Shown here: piece after piece, positions 24,018 to 35,670 of the stretch | Layout: every line of letters begins with the position of its first letter | How positions within the stretch are numbered: position 1 is the first letter of the stretch | Assembly: GCF_016545825.1 (NCBI RefSeq) | Contig: NC_052618.1 | Span: forward strand, 45,330,196-45,394,195 | Reading direction: 5' to 3' | Origin: Eucalyptus grandis | Lineage: Eukaryota > Streptophyta > Magnoliopsida > Myrtales > Myrtaceae | DNA: 64,000 nt | Notes under the pieces: model-generated | What the model saw: the letters and a program-made list of their open reading frames with translations, nothing else | Told to the model about the DNA's origin: nothing | Databases searched by the model: none | Position numbers and translations under genes: made by a program

Positions 24018-25948
24018 TCATAGCTCACAGCATACTGCTCTTTCCTGACGTCTAGTAGAATTTCTAGCGCCGTGAAAAATCTGCTTGAAGGTGTTGTGGC
24101 GAGCTAGGTCTAGCTGAGTCAAGTCCAGGTGTAGATCCACCTTGTCTAACCGCATCTCCCCCTGAATGAGTGCCTTTTGGAGGAGGGATAGATTCTTCTT
24201 CTTGTTCTGCGTCAGCAGGAGTGTGATCCTTTTCTTGAGCTTGTTCACTAGCAATTCCACTCTTTGTCTTTCCATTGCTTGATAGAGATACAACCAAAGT
24301 AGGCTCAAACGATTCTTCCCGAGCCACTTCTTCCTCTCTTCCTTCCTCTTCTCCTCTTTCCTCTTCTCTTTCTCTTCTTCCTTCTTCTTCTTCTGCTTCT
24401 ACTCCTCATTCCTCTTCCTCTTCTGCTTCTTCTCTTCTTTCCTCTTCCTCTTCTACTGCTAATCTTTCTTTTGCTTCCTCTTCAGCTCTTCTGTTTGCAT
24501 CTCTTTTCTCAGTCTCTTCTCTTGTCTCACGAAAACTGACAAAGTTTTTCAAGTTCCTCAAGGTAGAGAGAGTCATCTCATCCTCATCTTCTTCATCCTC
24601 CAAGATGAGAGTTCTCTTCTTCTTTGCTGAAGCACCCACGGGCTCCTTACCTTTCCTCTTAGCCCTTGTAGGAACTGATTTTGCCTTTGATGGAGACTTC
24701 TCATTCATCCGCTCTAAAACTTTGTTCAGCTCTTTTAGTCGCATCTTGGTGATCATTTTGAAACCAATCACCATCAAATTAATGCTAGTCAGACATGAAG
24801 GAGTAGGAATGTGAATGTGAAAATGCCTAAAAAGGCGTGTAATAAGACCAGAATAAGGGAGTTGTCCCTTATCTTTCACAACAGTCTTGTACATGTGAAA
24901 TAAAATAGTGTGAGGCTGAAAGAACTTGTAGCCGATGTTGATGGCATGCATCAATTTCGCTTCAGACTAAGACACGTCGGTCTTTGATGTCGATTTTGGT
25001 CTGATGTAGTTGATCACGATCTTGTGCAGAAGGATATTAGTGGCATTCATCCTAGAGTAGGATATCTTGCCTTCAGGAATCCTGTCTTTCACCAAGGTCA
25101 GCGTAGCATGAGCAACAGACACACTAATTGGTTGGAAACACCCTCTTTCCACCCCAATTAGATTAGCTAAGGTATCCATGTTCACCACAAACTCCTTATC
25201 TTTCTCAGTAAAAGAAAAACTGTTTGCATCCACAAAAGATAGATTCGAATAGAAATAGATTGTTAGTTCTGGATAGGCAGCAGTTGATTTAGAACAAAAA
25301 TGCTCTAATTGCGAAAGAGCAAACTTCTCACGCAGATTAACCTTCACCGAATCAAGGAAATCGAAATCAACATTTTAGGGTTCATGACCCCTCTCTTCAA
25401 TAAATCCAGATAGACCCTTTTGTGATTCTTCGATCTAAAAAGACTCGAACTGTCTCCTGCAACATTTGCAGCCACACCTGATCTAGGTTGAAAATGTGTA
25501 AACAATCTCTCATCATCATCCTGCCCTTCAGGTTGATTCGCCATACCAAATCTGGGTCGCTAGGAAAGTTAGCAAAGTCCTTTTCGGCCGACCCTTTTTC
25601 AGCAATTCCCATCTTTTCCATGTCACGGAAGAACATGGTTTCGTTTCTGTATCCTCTCTCTCTTAAAAATCATCAATCAATGACATAGCAAGTACCACCC
25701 TTTTTCAAGCAAGAGTAAAGCTTGAAAGCGACTTTAGGAGTAAGAGTCCTTCTTTGGTTCAACATCTTCCACAATTTCTTCTTCAAGATGAGTCGGTGGA
25801 GGAGTTTGGCGCTGCTGAGAATGTTGTCGCTGACTTGGTTGCTTTTGCGGTGAGGAATCTTCTTCATCGGTCAAGTCGAAATGGGTAGGACCCTCAAGCA
25901 AATGGCGTGGTCCTCGCTTGCGATTCTTGACGACTTTCTCGAAGACAT
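24018..25948 (-). pseudogene. E2 third coding region (Sirevirus 3' ORF)
   Basis: Coding region between RNase H and the 3' LTR, better preserved than in E1. The likely ATG is at 25948 (MSSRKSSRIASEDH). Open pieces are 25867-25673, 25636-25397, 25347-24967 and 24954-24406. The central part (AYPELTIYFYSNLSFVDANS, then GVERGCFQPISVSVAHATLT, ending KIVINYIRPKSTSKTDVS) continues after one stop into SEAKLMHAINIGYKFFQPHT. A Lys-rich segment with KRKGKEPVG follows, then a long Glu/Arg-rich stretch likely to form a coiled coil (24620-24406). It resembles plant proteins annotated as putative transposon proteins, and occupies the place of the Sirevirus envelope-like ORF. I see no signal peptide or clear membrane helix, so an envelope role is doubtful. 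Function unknown; broken by at least two stops or frameshifts. Confidence 0.7.
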
Positions 25949-26398
25949 TGTCGACTCAAGAGAGAATTTCACAACTTTGCTAAAAAAGATGAGATTTTTT
26001 GGAATAAACAACGGAGAAAGTGAGAGCAAGTGAGAGTAAATTAGGGTTTGAGAGTGAAAAATGAAGAAGATGAATTTCTACAGTATATAAAACAAGTGAA
26101 GCAAGGTAAACGAAGCGTCATAAAAAGGAAAAAATGGAAATGCCTTTTTGAAAATAATAACCTCCCTCTTTCAAAAATGAATAACTGCGTTTTTGAATAA
26201 CTGCCTTTTTGAAAATGGATAAGAGTCATTAATTCAAGAACGAAACTTGGAAAAATAAATCCAATCAATTAGTGATAAGAAATACCTTTCCAAGAATTTT
26301 AAATTACTAGAATAAAAAATAACTTACAGTCGTATCTCTTGACCTTCTGAGTCTGAGCACCTTCAGACTTTACCTTTGAGTCTGAGCATCTTCAGACT

Positions 26399-27877
26399 TT
26401 AATATTCAAAGGATGTGATGTTCAGTCTGGTGCGAATGGACTCGAATAAACTTTTCTCCAGTGGCTCTGTAAATATATCCGTCAGTTGATTCTTTGAGTC
26501 GATGAACTGGATCATAACTTCACCACTTTGAACATGATCTCTAATAAAATGATGTTGAATCTCTATGTGCTTTACTCTAGAATGAAGAATTGAATTCTTT
26601 GTGAGATTAATTGCACTGGTGTTGTCGCATTTGACCTTGGTGCATGAGTATTCAATTTCAAAGTCTCTTAGTTGTTGTTTTATCCATAAGATTTGAGAAC
26701 AATAACTTCCAAGGGCCACATATTCTGCTTTTGCTGTTGAAAGAGCCACAATGCTTTGCTTCCTTGAGAACTAAGATACTGTTCTATTTCCCAGCAATTG
26801 ACAAGTACCTGATGTACTCATTCTTTCAACCCTGCAACCTGCTAGATCTGCATCTGAATATCCAAGAAGAGTAAAGTCTCATTCTTTGGGATACCACAGA
26901 CCTAACTTCGAGGTAGTTGCAACGTATTTGATGATGCGTTTCGCAGCACTTAGATGATATTCTTTGGGTTTGGATTGAAATTTAGCACAAATGCAAATAC
27001 TAAACAAAATGTTAGGTCTTGAAGCAGTAAGATAAAGAAGTGAACCAATAATACTCCTGTAGAGCTTCTGGTCAACTTTATTTCCTCCTTCATCTTTGTC
27101 CAGCTTCGAAGAGCTTGACATTGGTATCTCAGTCTTTTTGCAATTCTGCAAACCGAACTTTTCGATGAGTTCTTTTGTATATTTTTCTTGGTGAATGAAA
27201 ATTCCTTCCTTCATTTGTTTTACTTGTAATCCAATAAAGAAGGAGAATTTACCTATCATGCTCATCTCAAATTCGTCCTGCATAGTCTTAGAAAATTTCT
27301 TGCACAGGCTTTCGTTAGGTGATCCAAATACAATATCATCAACATAGATTTGAACAAGTAGAAAGTTTTTACCTTCCCTTTTAATAAAAAAGGTAGTATC
27401 CACTTTCCCTTTGTTAAAACCATTTTGAATTAGAAACTTACTTAACCTGTCATATCATGCTCAAGGTGCTTGCTTTAATCCATATAGGGCCTTTTTCGAT
27501 CCTGAATATTGAGTCTGGTTTCTTTGGATCTTCAAATCCAGGAGGTTGTTCCACATTACTTCTTCTTGGATAAATCCATTTAAGAATGCACTCTTAACGT
27601 CCATTTGGAATAATCTGAAATTTTTATAACAGGCAAAAGCAAGTAATAATCTAATTGCTTCTAACTTGACTATTGGTGCGTAAGTTTCATCATAGTCTAT
27701 CCCTTCTTCTTGTGTATATCCTTTGGCCACGAGTCTTGCTTTGTTCCTTACCACTTTTCCTTTTTCGTTCATCTTGTTCTTGAAAACCCATTTAGCTCCA
27801 ATAATGGATTTACCTTTTGGTTTAGAAGTTAATTCCCAAACTTCGTTGATGCTGAACTGTCTGAGTTCTTCTTGCAT
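26399..27877 (-). pseudogene. E2 reverse transcriptase and RNase H region
   Basis: Reverse transcriptase from 27877: SIIGAKWVFKNKMNEKGKVV, then LFQMDVKSAFLNGFIQEE, GSKKALYGLKQAP and the catalytic QIYVDDIVFGS near 27335. At 27455-27463 the conserved APRAW motif contains two TGA stops where E1 has CGA and TGG, both explicable as single transitions. The 27403-26879 piece ends in GLWYPKE. RNase H follows, with 26749-26399 carrying ALSTAKAEYVALGSYCSQIL and ending in a DIFTEPLEKSLFESIRTRLN tail. Only a few changes separate this region from an open frame, but it cannot be translated whole. Described only as found. Confidence 0.9.
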
Positions 27878-28233
27878 TGCTTCAATCCAGCTTTCATCAG
27901 TTAAAGCTTCTTCTAAATTTCTGGGTTCTATTTTAAAAATAAGTGCTACGGCGCTAGATTTTTCTTGCTTTTTGGATTTGGTGCGAATCCCTTCATGAAC
28001 ATCACCAATGATAAATTCTTTGGGATGACTAGACTTGTGCTTCCAGTTGCTGGTTGGTCTAACAACATGCTAGTCCTTTTCTTTAGTTGATTCTTCAACT
28101 TCTATTTGTCGATGATCTTCAGAAGTCTGACCCACTTTAGGAGAAGTAGCCTTTGTAAGATGTAAAGAAGATTAAGATTCTTCAGGTTGAGTCTGAATTA
28201 GTTTACTTTGCAGAGTGTTTTGAAATTTGACAT

Positions 28234-29500
28234 TCATAGATTCTTCCATGGTCTGAGTCTTCTTATTGTATACTCGTAAGCTTTGCTTGAGGTTGAGTAG
28301 CCAAGGAAAATTCCTTCGTCTGATTTTTCTTCAACATTACCAGTTCGATCATTTGCATTTTTCAAAACAAAACATTTGCAACCAAACACATGAAAGTAAG
28401 AAACAATTGACTTTTTTCCTTTGAGTAACTCATAGGGAGTTTTCTCCAGAATCGACCTTAAGAATACTCTGTTAATAATATAGTAGGCTGTAGAAACGGC
28501 TTCAGCCAAAAAAGAGAAGAAATATTACTTTTTATTAAAAGAGTTTTTGCCATCTCTTGTAGAGATTTATTCTTCCTTTCCACAACTCCATTCTACTCTT
28601 GAGTATATGGAGAAGAGAAAACATGCTGAAAACCTGAATCATCACAAAATTTTGTAAAGTCTTGATTTTCAAATTCACCTCTATGGTATGTCCGTATGCT
28701 TGAAATAACATATCATTTCTCATTCTGAACTTTTTTTGGCAAACTTTGAAAAATGAGAGAACGTTTCAGACTTACTTGCCAGAAAGTAGACCCAAGTAAA
28801 TCATGAATAATCATCCACAATTACAAAACAATATCCTTTTCCACCAATGCTTTGAGTTCTGGTTGGTTCAAAGAGATCCATATGTAGAAGCTGCAAAACA
28901 TGATTAGTAGAAACTTGATTTACTGGTTTAAAAGAACTTCTAACATGTTTTCCCAATACACATGGTGTGCATAAATCAGAATTTTGATATTTCAGGTTAG
29001 GTAGTCCACGAACAAGATTTTTGGAAGAGATCTTGGCAATTTGCTTCATGTTGACATGGCTAAGCTTTCGATGCCAAAGATTTGCTTCATCTTGGATTGA
29101 AATCAGACATTGCAAACTTTCTGGTTTTATATCCAGAAGATAGATGTTTTTATGTCTTCGTCCAGTAAAAGATTGAGAAAAATCTTTACTAGTTCCCGAA
29201 TATACTCCTTGAAAATTGATTTTGAATCCAAAGGTCACATAGTTGACTAATGCTGAGTAGATTGTAATTTAAACCTTCCACCAAGGAGACATAATTGATT
29301 GTGAGACTTCCAATCTTTGCAATTCCACATCCAATAATTCTTCATTTGCTATTTCCACCAAAAGAGACTTTTCCACCATTCTTTTGAACAAAATTTATAA
29401 AACAACCTAAATCTCCAAATCATATGTCTTAAACAACCACTATTCAAATACCATTTAATCTTTTTCTTGATGGTGACCTGCAATTAGAAAAGAAACTTAA
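28234..29500 (-). pseudogene. E2 protease and integrase region
   Basis: The open piece 29238-28801 carries the GAG-pre-integrase motif (LWHRKLSHVNMKQIAKISSK, CTPCVLGKH) and the start of the integrase core (LLHMDLFEPTRTQSIGGKGY, FVIVDDYS). Further integrase parts lie at 28723-28535 and 28509-28234, the latter with AEAVSTAYYIINRVFLRSIL, then FGCKCFVLKNAND and EGIFLGYSTSSKAYE. The protease part upstream (29500-29240) is only patchy by eye. Frames change between pieces, so it is inactive. Confidence 0.85.
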
Positions 29501-31225
29501 GCTTTCTTTGGTACCCATATTTTCTTGGGTCCAGAAGAGTTAGTGCAATATGCGCCTCTTTGCCCATTCTTTCTTAACAGTCTCCAAACCATATGACATT
29601 CTTTCTCAAAATGTTCGAGTTGTTGCAATTTGAACATTTGAGAGCACTTCGCCAACAGGTTTTATAAAAACTTTTTGAAAATAATTCTCGTAAAAGGTCT
29701 TTGTTGGTCTTTGTTTGATTCGTTCCTTTACTTTTGGAAAATCAATTAGAGGAACAATTTCAAAGTCATTCCCAAGCTTGACTTGTTGAAATAAGGTCTT
29801 TGTACTTGAAAGAATTTTTCCAACTTTTCGAGATCCTATTGAAAATCTTTTTGAAATACTTGAAATGTCAATTTTTAAAAGATTATTTTCTTTTGAAAGA
29901 GAGTCTGCATTTTCTTTTAAAATAATAAAGCTTTTGTCTAAATTATCAAATTTTTCCTTCCAAGAATTTTCCTATTGCTTCAAGCAGAATTCTCCCTTTT
30001 AGTTCGGAAATTCTCTTAAGAGAGGTTTTGAGACTAAGACAAAGCTCATCGATGTATTTCGATACTTTAATAGGAATCTTTAGACTGCTTATCTCGATTT
30101 CACTATTTGAATCTGAGTCTGTATCTATCTCAGAGTCTGAGTCTGAATCTGATTTTGCCATTAAGCAGATGTTGGCATAATTTTCATCGCTTTCTTCGCA
30201 TTCAGTATCACTCCATGTCTCTCGCTTTAAGAGCCTTCCTGTATTTTTCAGCTTTTCCTTTCTTTTTCTTCAACATAGGACAGTTGGGTCTAATGTGTCC
30301 ATTTTTCTTGCATTCAAAACAGATCACATCTTTGTTGGTTTCATCAACCTCAGTAGATTTGTTTTGAAACTTTTGAGTGTTCTATTTCTTCCAATTGAAC
30401 TTTCTTCCCTTTTTATTCAGTTTCTTGTACCTCTTTATCATAAGGGCTAACTCTTCATCATCCATATCATCTTCAGAATCTGTAACATCATAATCATCAT
30501 TAAATTTCAAAGCAATTGACTTCTTACCTTTAGGATCTTCCTCCTCATTGATTTTCTCCACTTCATAGGACTGAAGTGTGCCAACTAGTTCATCTACAGA
30601 AAGCGGCATAATCCTTTATGTTTCCCTTATTGAAGCCTTTATGTGATTCCAGTCTTTGGAGAGTTCACGCAACAATTTGTTGACCTTCATTGGTTCTGAG
30701 ATTGGCTGTCCCTGATATTCGAGACCATTTACTATCTCAATAAAACAACTAAACATATCAGTGATAGGTTCTCCTGATTTCATCTTGAAGGTTTCATAAT
30801 GTCCGAGTAGAATATTAATCCTCGTCTCATTCACTCAATCAGTTTCTTCATAAGTAATGTGCAGCCTATCCCAGACTTCTTTAACTGTTTCACAAGAAAA
30901 TATTCTGTTATACTCAGTAGGAGATGAAGCACAATATAAAGAATAAATTGCTTTAGCATCAAGAGCTTGTCTCTTGGTTATTTCTTCTTGAGTCATCTCG
31001 CTAGCAACTGCAGCTTCTTTTCCTATTTCTGAAACTGATGCAGCTTTAGGAATGATTCCTTTGTCTACCACATCCCATTCCAGAGGATCTTTCGATCTTA
31101 GGAAAGCTTTCATCTTGTTTTTTCATATGTTGTAATCATTTCCATTGGAGTAAGGTGGTCTTGTGTTGCTTTAACCTTCAACCAAACCTGGAGCCAACAT
31201 ACTAGCCATAGATCTTTAACTCAAA
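29501..31225 (-). pseudogene. E2 gag region
   Basis: Gag begins near 31210, with a MASM start motif like E1, then a stop or frameshift. The pieces 31113-30835 (MKAFLRSKDPLEWDVVDKGI, EEITKRQALDAKAIYSLYCA), 30834-30616 and 30609-30382 run in order and cover the copia gag core. A CCHC knuckle, CFECKKNGHIRPNC, lies near 30330-30290 and a second one should follow near 29640-29600, where CSNCN-like residues are degraded. An acidic Ser/Asp repeat (DSDSDSEIDTDSDSNSEIE) is encoded at 30161-30090. Described as family-typical nucleocapsid and capsid. Confidence 0.85.
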
Positions 31226-31257
31226 AGTAAAAACACTTCAATTAAATGAGTACACGA

Positions 31258-31269
31258 CCTCTGATACCA
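31258..31269 (-). other. Primer binding site of E2
   Basis: Minus-strand TGGTATCAGAGG, two bases inside the 5' LTR end. It fits the initiator-Met tRNA primer site except for the last base. Confidence 0.88.
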
Positions 31270-31271
31270 AT

Positions 31272-32182
31272 TGATAGGGCTAGTAAGAACACCTAAAGGG
31301 GGGTGAATAGGTGTTAAAGCGATATTTACTAAAACTTAACAATTTAATTCATCTTTTGATAAAGATAGATTGAAGATGTAGAAGACAGTAAACAGATACG
31401 TATAAATATAGAGTTAAAGTAAAGAGTTTAGGGAAAGAGAATTTGAAACACACCAAGCTTACGTCACTCTTCCGCATTGACAGCCCACCGGCTGGATTTC
31501 ACTAAGAATCAAAAGAGATATTACAATCTCACGTCCTTGATTCCACAGTGTAGAGACTCTACTACACTTCCTCAAGGTCTCACAAGTATTTATCTCTCTT
31601 TCAAATACAGTATAAGCTTAGCGAATGAAATAACAAATAACTAGGATCTTCAGACTTTAGAATTCTTCTATCACGCACACCTTCGAATAACTTGAGCGTC
31701 TTCCTTATATACTCATCCATGCCTTCATATCCGTTGGTACCTTCCAAAGGAGTTCTTCCAATCATACCGTTGGACAGGATCAATTAGGGAGATCTTGAGT
31801 TTATTAAGGAATGTGATGATAACCCACTAATCCTGCTCGCCCATACAATCAAGATCTAGGTTTCCATAAGTAGAACCTTCCAAGTATACTTCGTCAATCA
31901 CCAGATCTAATTATCCAAATTGATTGTAATGAGAATAATAGATCACGAAGTGCTATCTCCAGCTATGAGATCTTCTTCAACCGTACGAATCAAATCCTTA
32001 AGAATATTCTTGCATCTGGATAAGTCTTCTCTTCGTCGGTCTGAAAACTATCAGTGAGGGTAGACTTTGAATCTTGAGTCTGGAGGTCTTCAGACTTTGA
32101 CGATAGAGTCTATGAGTCTTCAGACTAGACTGATGGAAATATTTTGTCAACTTCAAAATAAATAATGAAGTTTTCTCCAACA
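31272..32182 (-). repeat. 5' LTR of E2
   Basis: 911 bp; minus-strand ends TGTTGGAGAAAAC and CTAGCCCTATCA. Outside it lies the CACAT duplication (32183-32187). Confidence 0.93.
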
Positions 32183-32187
32183 CACAT

Positions 32188-33386
32188 TTCTAGCGTCGAT
32201 ATCATTGGAGTATAAGGTTTTTATTGAATTTTGCTTAATTGTCCTCCCCGAACTTAGGTTATCTTAGTTCCCATTTACATCGTGGCCAAAAGAGAGAGTT
32301 CACGTTACTATAGAATTTCATGATTGGAGTATACATTTTGACCAACTTCAATTAATGGTATTCCCCTGTTAGCAAAATGCTTGTACATTGGTAGTGAAAC
32401 TACATGAATCCAGCTGCAGGAAAATGTAAATGACAAGGAGTTGATACACCTCAAATTAAGTTGTATAGAAGATAAATTACGAGGAAATGAAGCTACGCAA
32501 AAGGACGATACATGGATGAGGTTGCTATGATCATTCCTGTTATGCTTTCTACCAATTCGGATGATTAAAAAAAAAGGTGACAGTATAAACTTCTTAAAAA
32601 GTTGCCGTAGTCATTCTTGCCATGCTATCTACCAATTCGAGATGATGTTGTATTTGTTCAAACTTACTCCATTAGAACTGATTTGGCACATATGCAGAGG
32701 GAACAACTAGGGGCAATATTAGATGAGGAACCGGCTCTCATGTAGAATAGAACATCCATTGCAAAAGGCTAGAATTTTATCGAGTCAGCTAGGGATGAGA
32801 CTGATGCGGTGGCGGGGAAGTGAGGGAAGCATCACATTGCATTATATCAGCCAGTTTTCCACAATCTTTTTTCTCACTTGAATTACCAGTAGTTGACGCG
32901 TGAATCGGCAACAAGACTTCATTATGTATCACATCTTTGATGAAGTTTTTTCAAATTGTTGGTGTTGAAAATTTGCACCATGCCCCGAAGAGAGAAATGT
33001 TATGTTTTCATTTTATATGATTGGGATCATATGACAGAAACTTTTTGACAAAGAGACGATAGCCTTAGAATTGGGACATCATATCTGTAATAGTTGTAGC
33101 ATTGCAGAAGGGTGTAACAAATGGCTTTGTCATCATGTTTGAGTTTTTTGCTAGCTTTTATATAATACAAAGAGTTCATTACATACATAAGTTACCGGTA
33201 CAATGTATATGATCACAAAGAGAGGAACTTCTAAATTTATGACATAGATGTACGTCTTCTGAATCTAACAAGTTTCTTCAACTCTCACAAACACTACTTC
33301 ATGTTGGGGGTTGTGCTTGAGGCCCATGTTTGATAATTACCTCTCCTACAACATGTCATAAATGATCAGGAATTTACCTATGGGCT
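32188..33386. repeat. Low-copy block with a paralogue at 61340-62106
   Basis: From about 32206 to 32705 this matches 61345-62106 in order: TTGTCCTCCC, AGGTTATCTTAGTTCCCATT, GTGGCCAAAAGAGAGAGTTC, AAAAGGACGATACA and CATTAGAACTGATTT occur in both. The 61-kb copy is interrupted after this point by an LTR starting at 62107, whereas this copy continues to 33386. No coding potential was recognised. It could be part of an old duplicated intergenic segment or a decayed gene. Confidence 0.75.
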
Positions 33387-34649
33387 ACAAGTGTGTGACA
33401 TCCAGATTTTCGGGTTCTAATTTCGACCTGGATAAATAGGGCAGTTTTTGTTCAATCGCCTGGGATTGTGAAATTGGGATGCAAGTAGAGCTTACATTGG
33501 TAAGGAAAAAATACCAATCGGAACGATGAAATATTGAATGAAATTATGGGGGTCAAATTGATTTGATTGAAGTGGGATTAAGGTTGATTTGGGAAGAAAA
33601 CTAAAGAAAATTCGTATGCCCATAAACCCAACTCTTTGAACTACCAAAATGCTTCTAGAAGGGGGCATATTTGTCAAAAATTGAAGAGTGGGAGACAGCT
33701 GGTGGTGGCCCACGTGTGGCTGACCTAAGAGAGAGAGAGAGTGAGAGAAAAGAAAGAAAAATTGGTTTTTCTTCCTCCCCTCTCTCTTCCGTCGAGCATC
33801 TCCATCTTCTTCCTCTTTTCTTTGGCTTTCTTCTTCAGCAGCAACGGAAGACCAGCAGGCCGAAGCAGCGATTCCTCTTGGCGTTGTCACAGCAAGCAAC
33901 CGGAGCCAGGGTCGCCGCCGTCCGCCGTCCCGCTGCCTCGCGCCGCTGCTCCGCCTCCGCCCCTCTCCCTCCTCTGGTTCGAGCAGAAACAGAAGCAGCC
34001 ACCATCGTCGGTTGAAGGAGCTGCAGTCACGCCGGAGCTGTCGGACCGCCACCTGCTCGACCGCACGCCGCCGCTCCGCCGTTCGCCTCGCCTTGTCGAG
34101 CTACCAGCTCTGTCCAGCCTCTGTTTCGTTTCTGGTCGGTCTCGTTCGGCCACCTACGGCCGCCGCCCGACCACCTCCAGCCACCGTCGACCTCGCCGGA
34201 GCTCCGCCTCGTCCTCAGCCGCCCTTGGCCGCCTCAACCAGCCCCGAATCTGCCCCGACCAGCAGCGATCAGAGGGTTGCAGAAAATGGGTATGACGGTG
34301 GGTTTTGGCCCGTTTTGGCCGCCTTCCCGAGCTCGGATGCTCGGCCCGCTTTGGGGAAAGTCGATCCTCGCGTCGAGCCCGTCGTTTTGAGTGAGTTTTA
34401 CTCACTAATGCCTTCTTAGTGCGCTAATTATACTTAAAGGTTGATTAGTGTTAATTAAGTGTAATTAGGTTGTTATATTAGAATTGATTAGTGATTATTA
34501 GTTAATTGCTTTGTATATTAGTGATGTAATTAGTGTAATTAGATAGAGAATTGCATGTAGTATTCATTGGATGCTTCTTGGGATTTTTCCTGTCCCTTAT
34601 CGGGTGTTAATTAGGCTTTTCGGGCCTAAGTGGAATTTTTTATTTAATT

Positions 34650-35190
34650 ATTATTTTTCGGAATTAAATTAAATAATTATTTATTTTCCGAAAATTCAAC
34701 TGAGATGGCCTGGAACCGGAATATTATGCTGATGACCGTGGTGAAGTCCGTTTATTTAATCGGGCTTTATTTTGAGTAAATTGAATTTTAATGTTAATTG
34801 TTTAATTTTCGAAATTAATTATTTAATTATTTATTTTTCGGAAATTAAGGCTGAGATGGCCTAGAACCGGAATATTATGCTGATGACCGTGGTGAAGTTC
34901 GTTTATTTAATTGGGCTTTATTTTGTGCTAAATTGAATTTTTAATATTTATTAATTAATTATTTTTCGGAAATTAAGATTGAGATGGCCGACGACCGAAA
35001 TCTCGTGTTGATCGTCGTGGCGTAGTTCGTTTATTTATTTGAGCTCTACGTTGCATGGAATTAAATAAATTGTGATGTTTTAGGGATTTACCCTAATTTG
35101 ATTTGGAATTTATTGAGATTAAATGATTGATTGGTAGATGGCCGGTCGTTAGAATTTCGCGCTGATCGCAGCAGTGCGGTCGGTTTGTGT
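34650..35190 (+). repeat. Degenerate ~150-bp tandem repeat in the solo LTR
   Basis: The motif GAGATGGCC, followed by ACCGGAATATTATGCTGATG and a CGTGGTGAAG stretch, recurs at 34702, 34852 and 34981, with a weaker copy near 35136. Spacing is about 150, 129 and 155 bp. The first two are most alike. Each is separated by AT-rich TTATTTTTCGGAAATTAA spacers. Confidence 0.85.
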
Positions 35191-35448
35191 TAATTGTATG
35201 TTTAAATTGAGAAATTGAGAAATTGAGTGATTGATGATTATGGTTAATAATTCCAAAAGTGTGGAATTGTGTGAAATTGATGAAGTTGTGGTATTTAACT
35301 TGAAAATACCCGGTGTTGGCTTTTAGCACCGTAATTGGTTTGTATGACCAGTTTGAATCGATTGGATTGATTGAGTGATTGAATTGAGGTATGAGTTGGG
35401 TTATTATTGAATTATCAACTTTGGCGAGCAATTGGTTTATATATGTAT

Positions 35449-35670
35449 CAGCTTGTGTGAGCATCATTGTTAACCTGTGTGAGCATCATTGTCAGCTTGT
35501 GTGAGCACTGTATGACAGCTTGTGAGAGCAATGATCATTTATCAGCTTGTGAGAGCAACGATCCATATATTAGCTTGTGCGAGCTATCATCTATGTATAT
35601 ATCAACTTGTGCGAGCTACCATCTATATCACTTGTGAGAGCATTGCATCCATTTCAGCTTGTGCGAGCCG
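35449..35670 (+). repeat. Short tandem repeats with AGCTTGTGyGAGC core
   Basis: About nine imperfect copies of CAGCTTGTGTGAGCATCATT or variants ending GAGCTAYCATCTATRT, spaced 20-35 bp. They lie inside the probable solo LTR. Confidence 0.85.

Larger units (their letters stand above)
22519..32182 (-). mobile_element. Complete Ty1/copia Sirevirus-like retrotransposon E2
   Basis: Full-length minus-strand element. Its 5' LTR is 31272-32182 and its 3' LTR 22519-23453; read on the minus strand both start TGTTGGAGAAAAC and end CTAGCCCTATCA. A perfect 5-bp target duplication, CACAT, flanks it (22514-22518 and 32183-32187). The primer site follows the 5' LTR at the same spacing as in E1. The order gag, protease, integrase, reverse transcriptase, RNase H, third ORF is the same as in E1, and the reading frames are longer and less broken. 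Two nonsense transitions in the reverse transcriptase and stops in gag make it non-autonomous. The LTRs differ by a ~24-bp indel near 22705-22730 plus substitutions. The insertion site lies between the LTR fragment at 22045 and a block that is duplicated at 61340. Confidence 0.95.

Noticed and set aside
24275..24814. 179-codon Ser-rich plus-strand ORF
   Set aside because: Antisense of the Glu/Arg/Lys-rich tail of the E2 third ORF.
33490..34420. Several ORFs of 80-190 codons on both strands
   Set aside because: A GC-rich stretch open in many frames at once, Arg/Ser/Pro-rich, without domains, inside a probable LTR.
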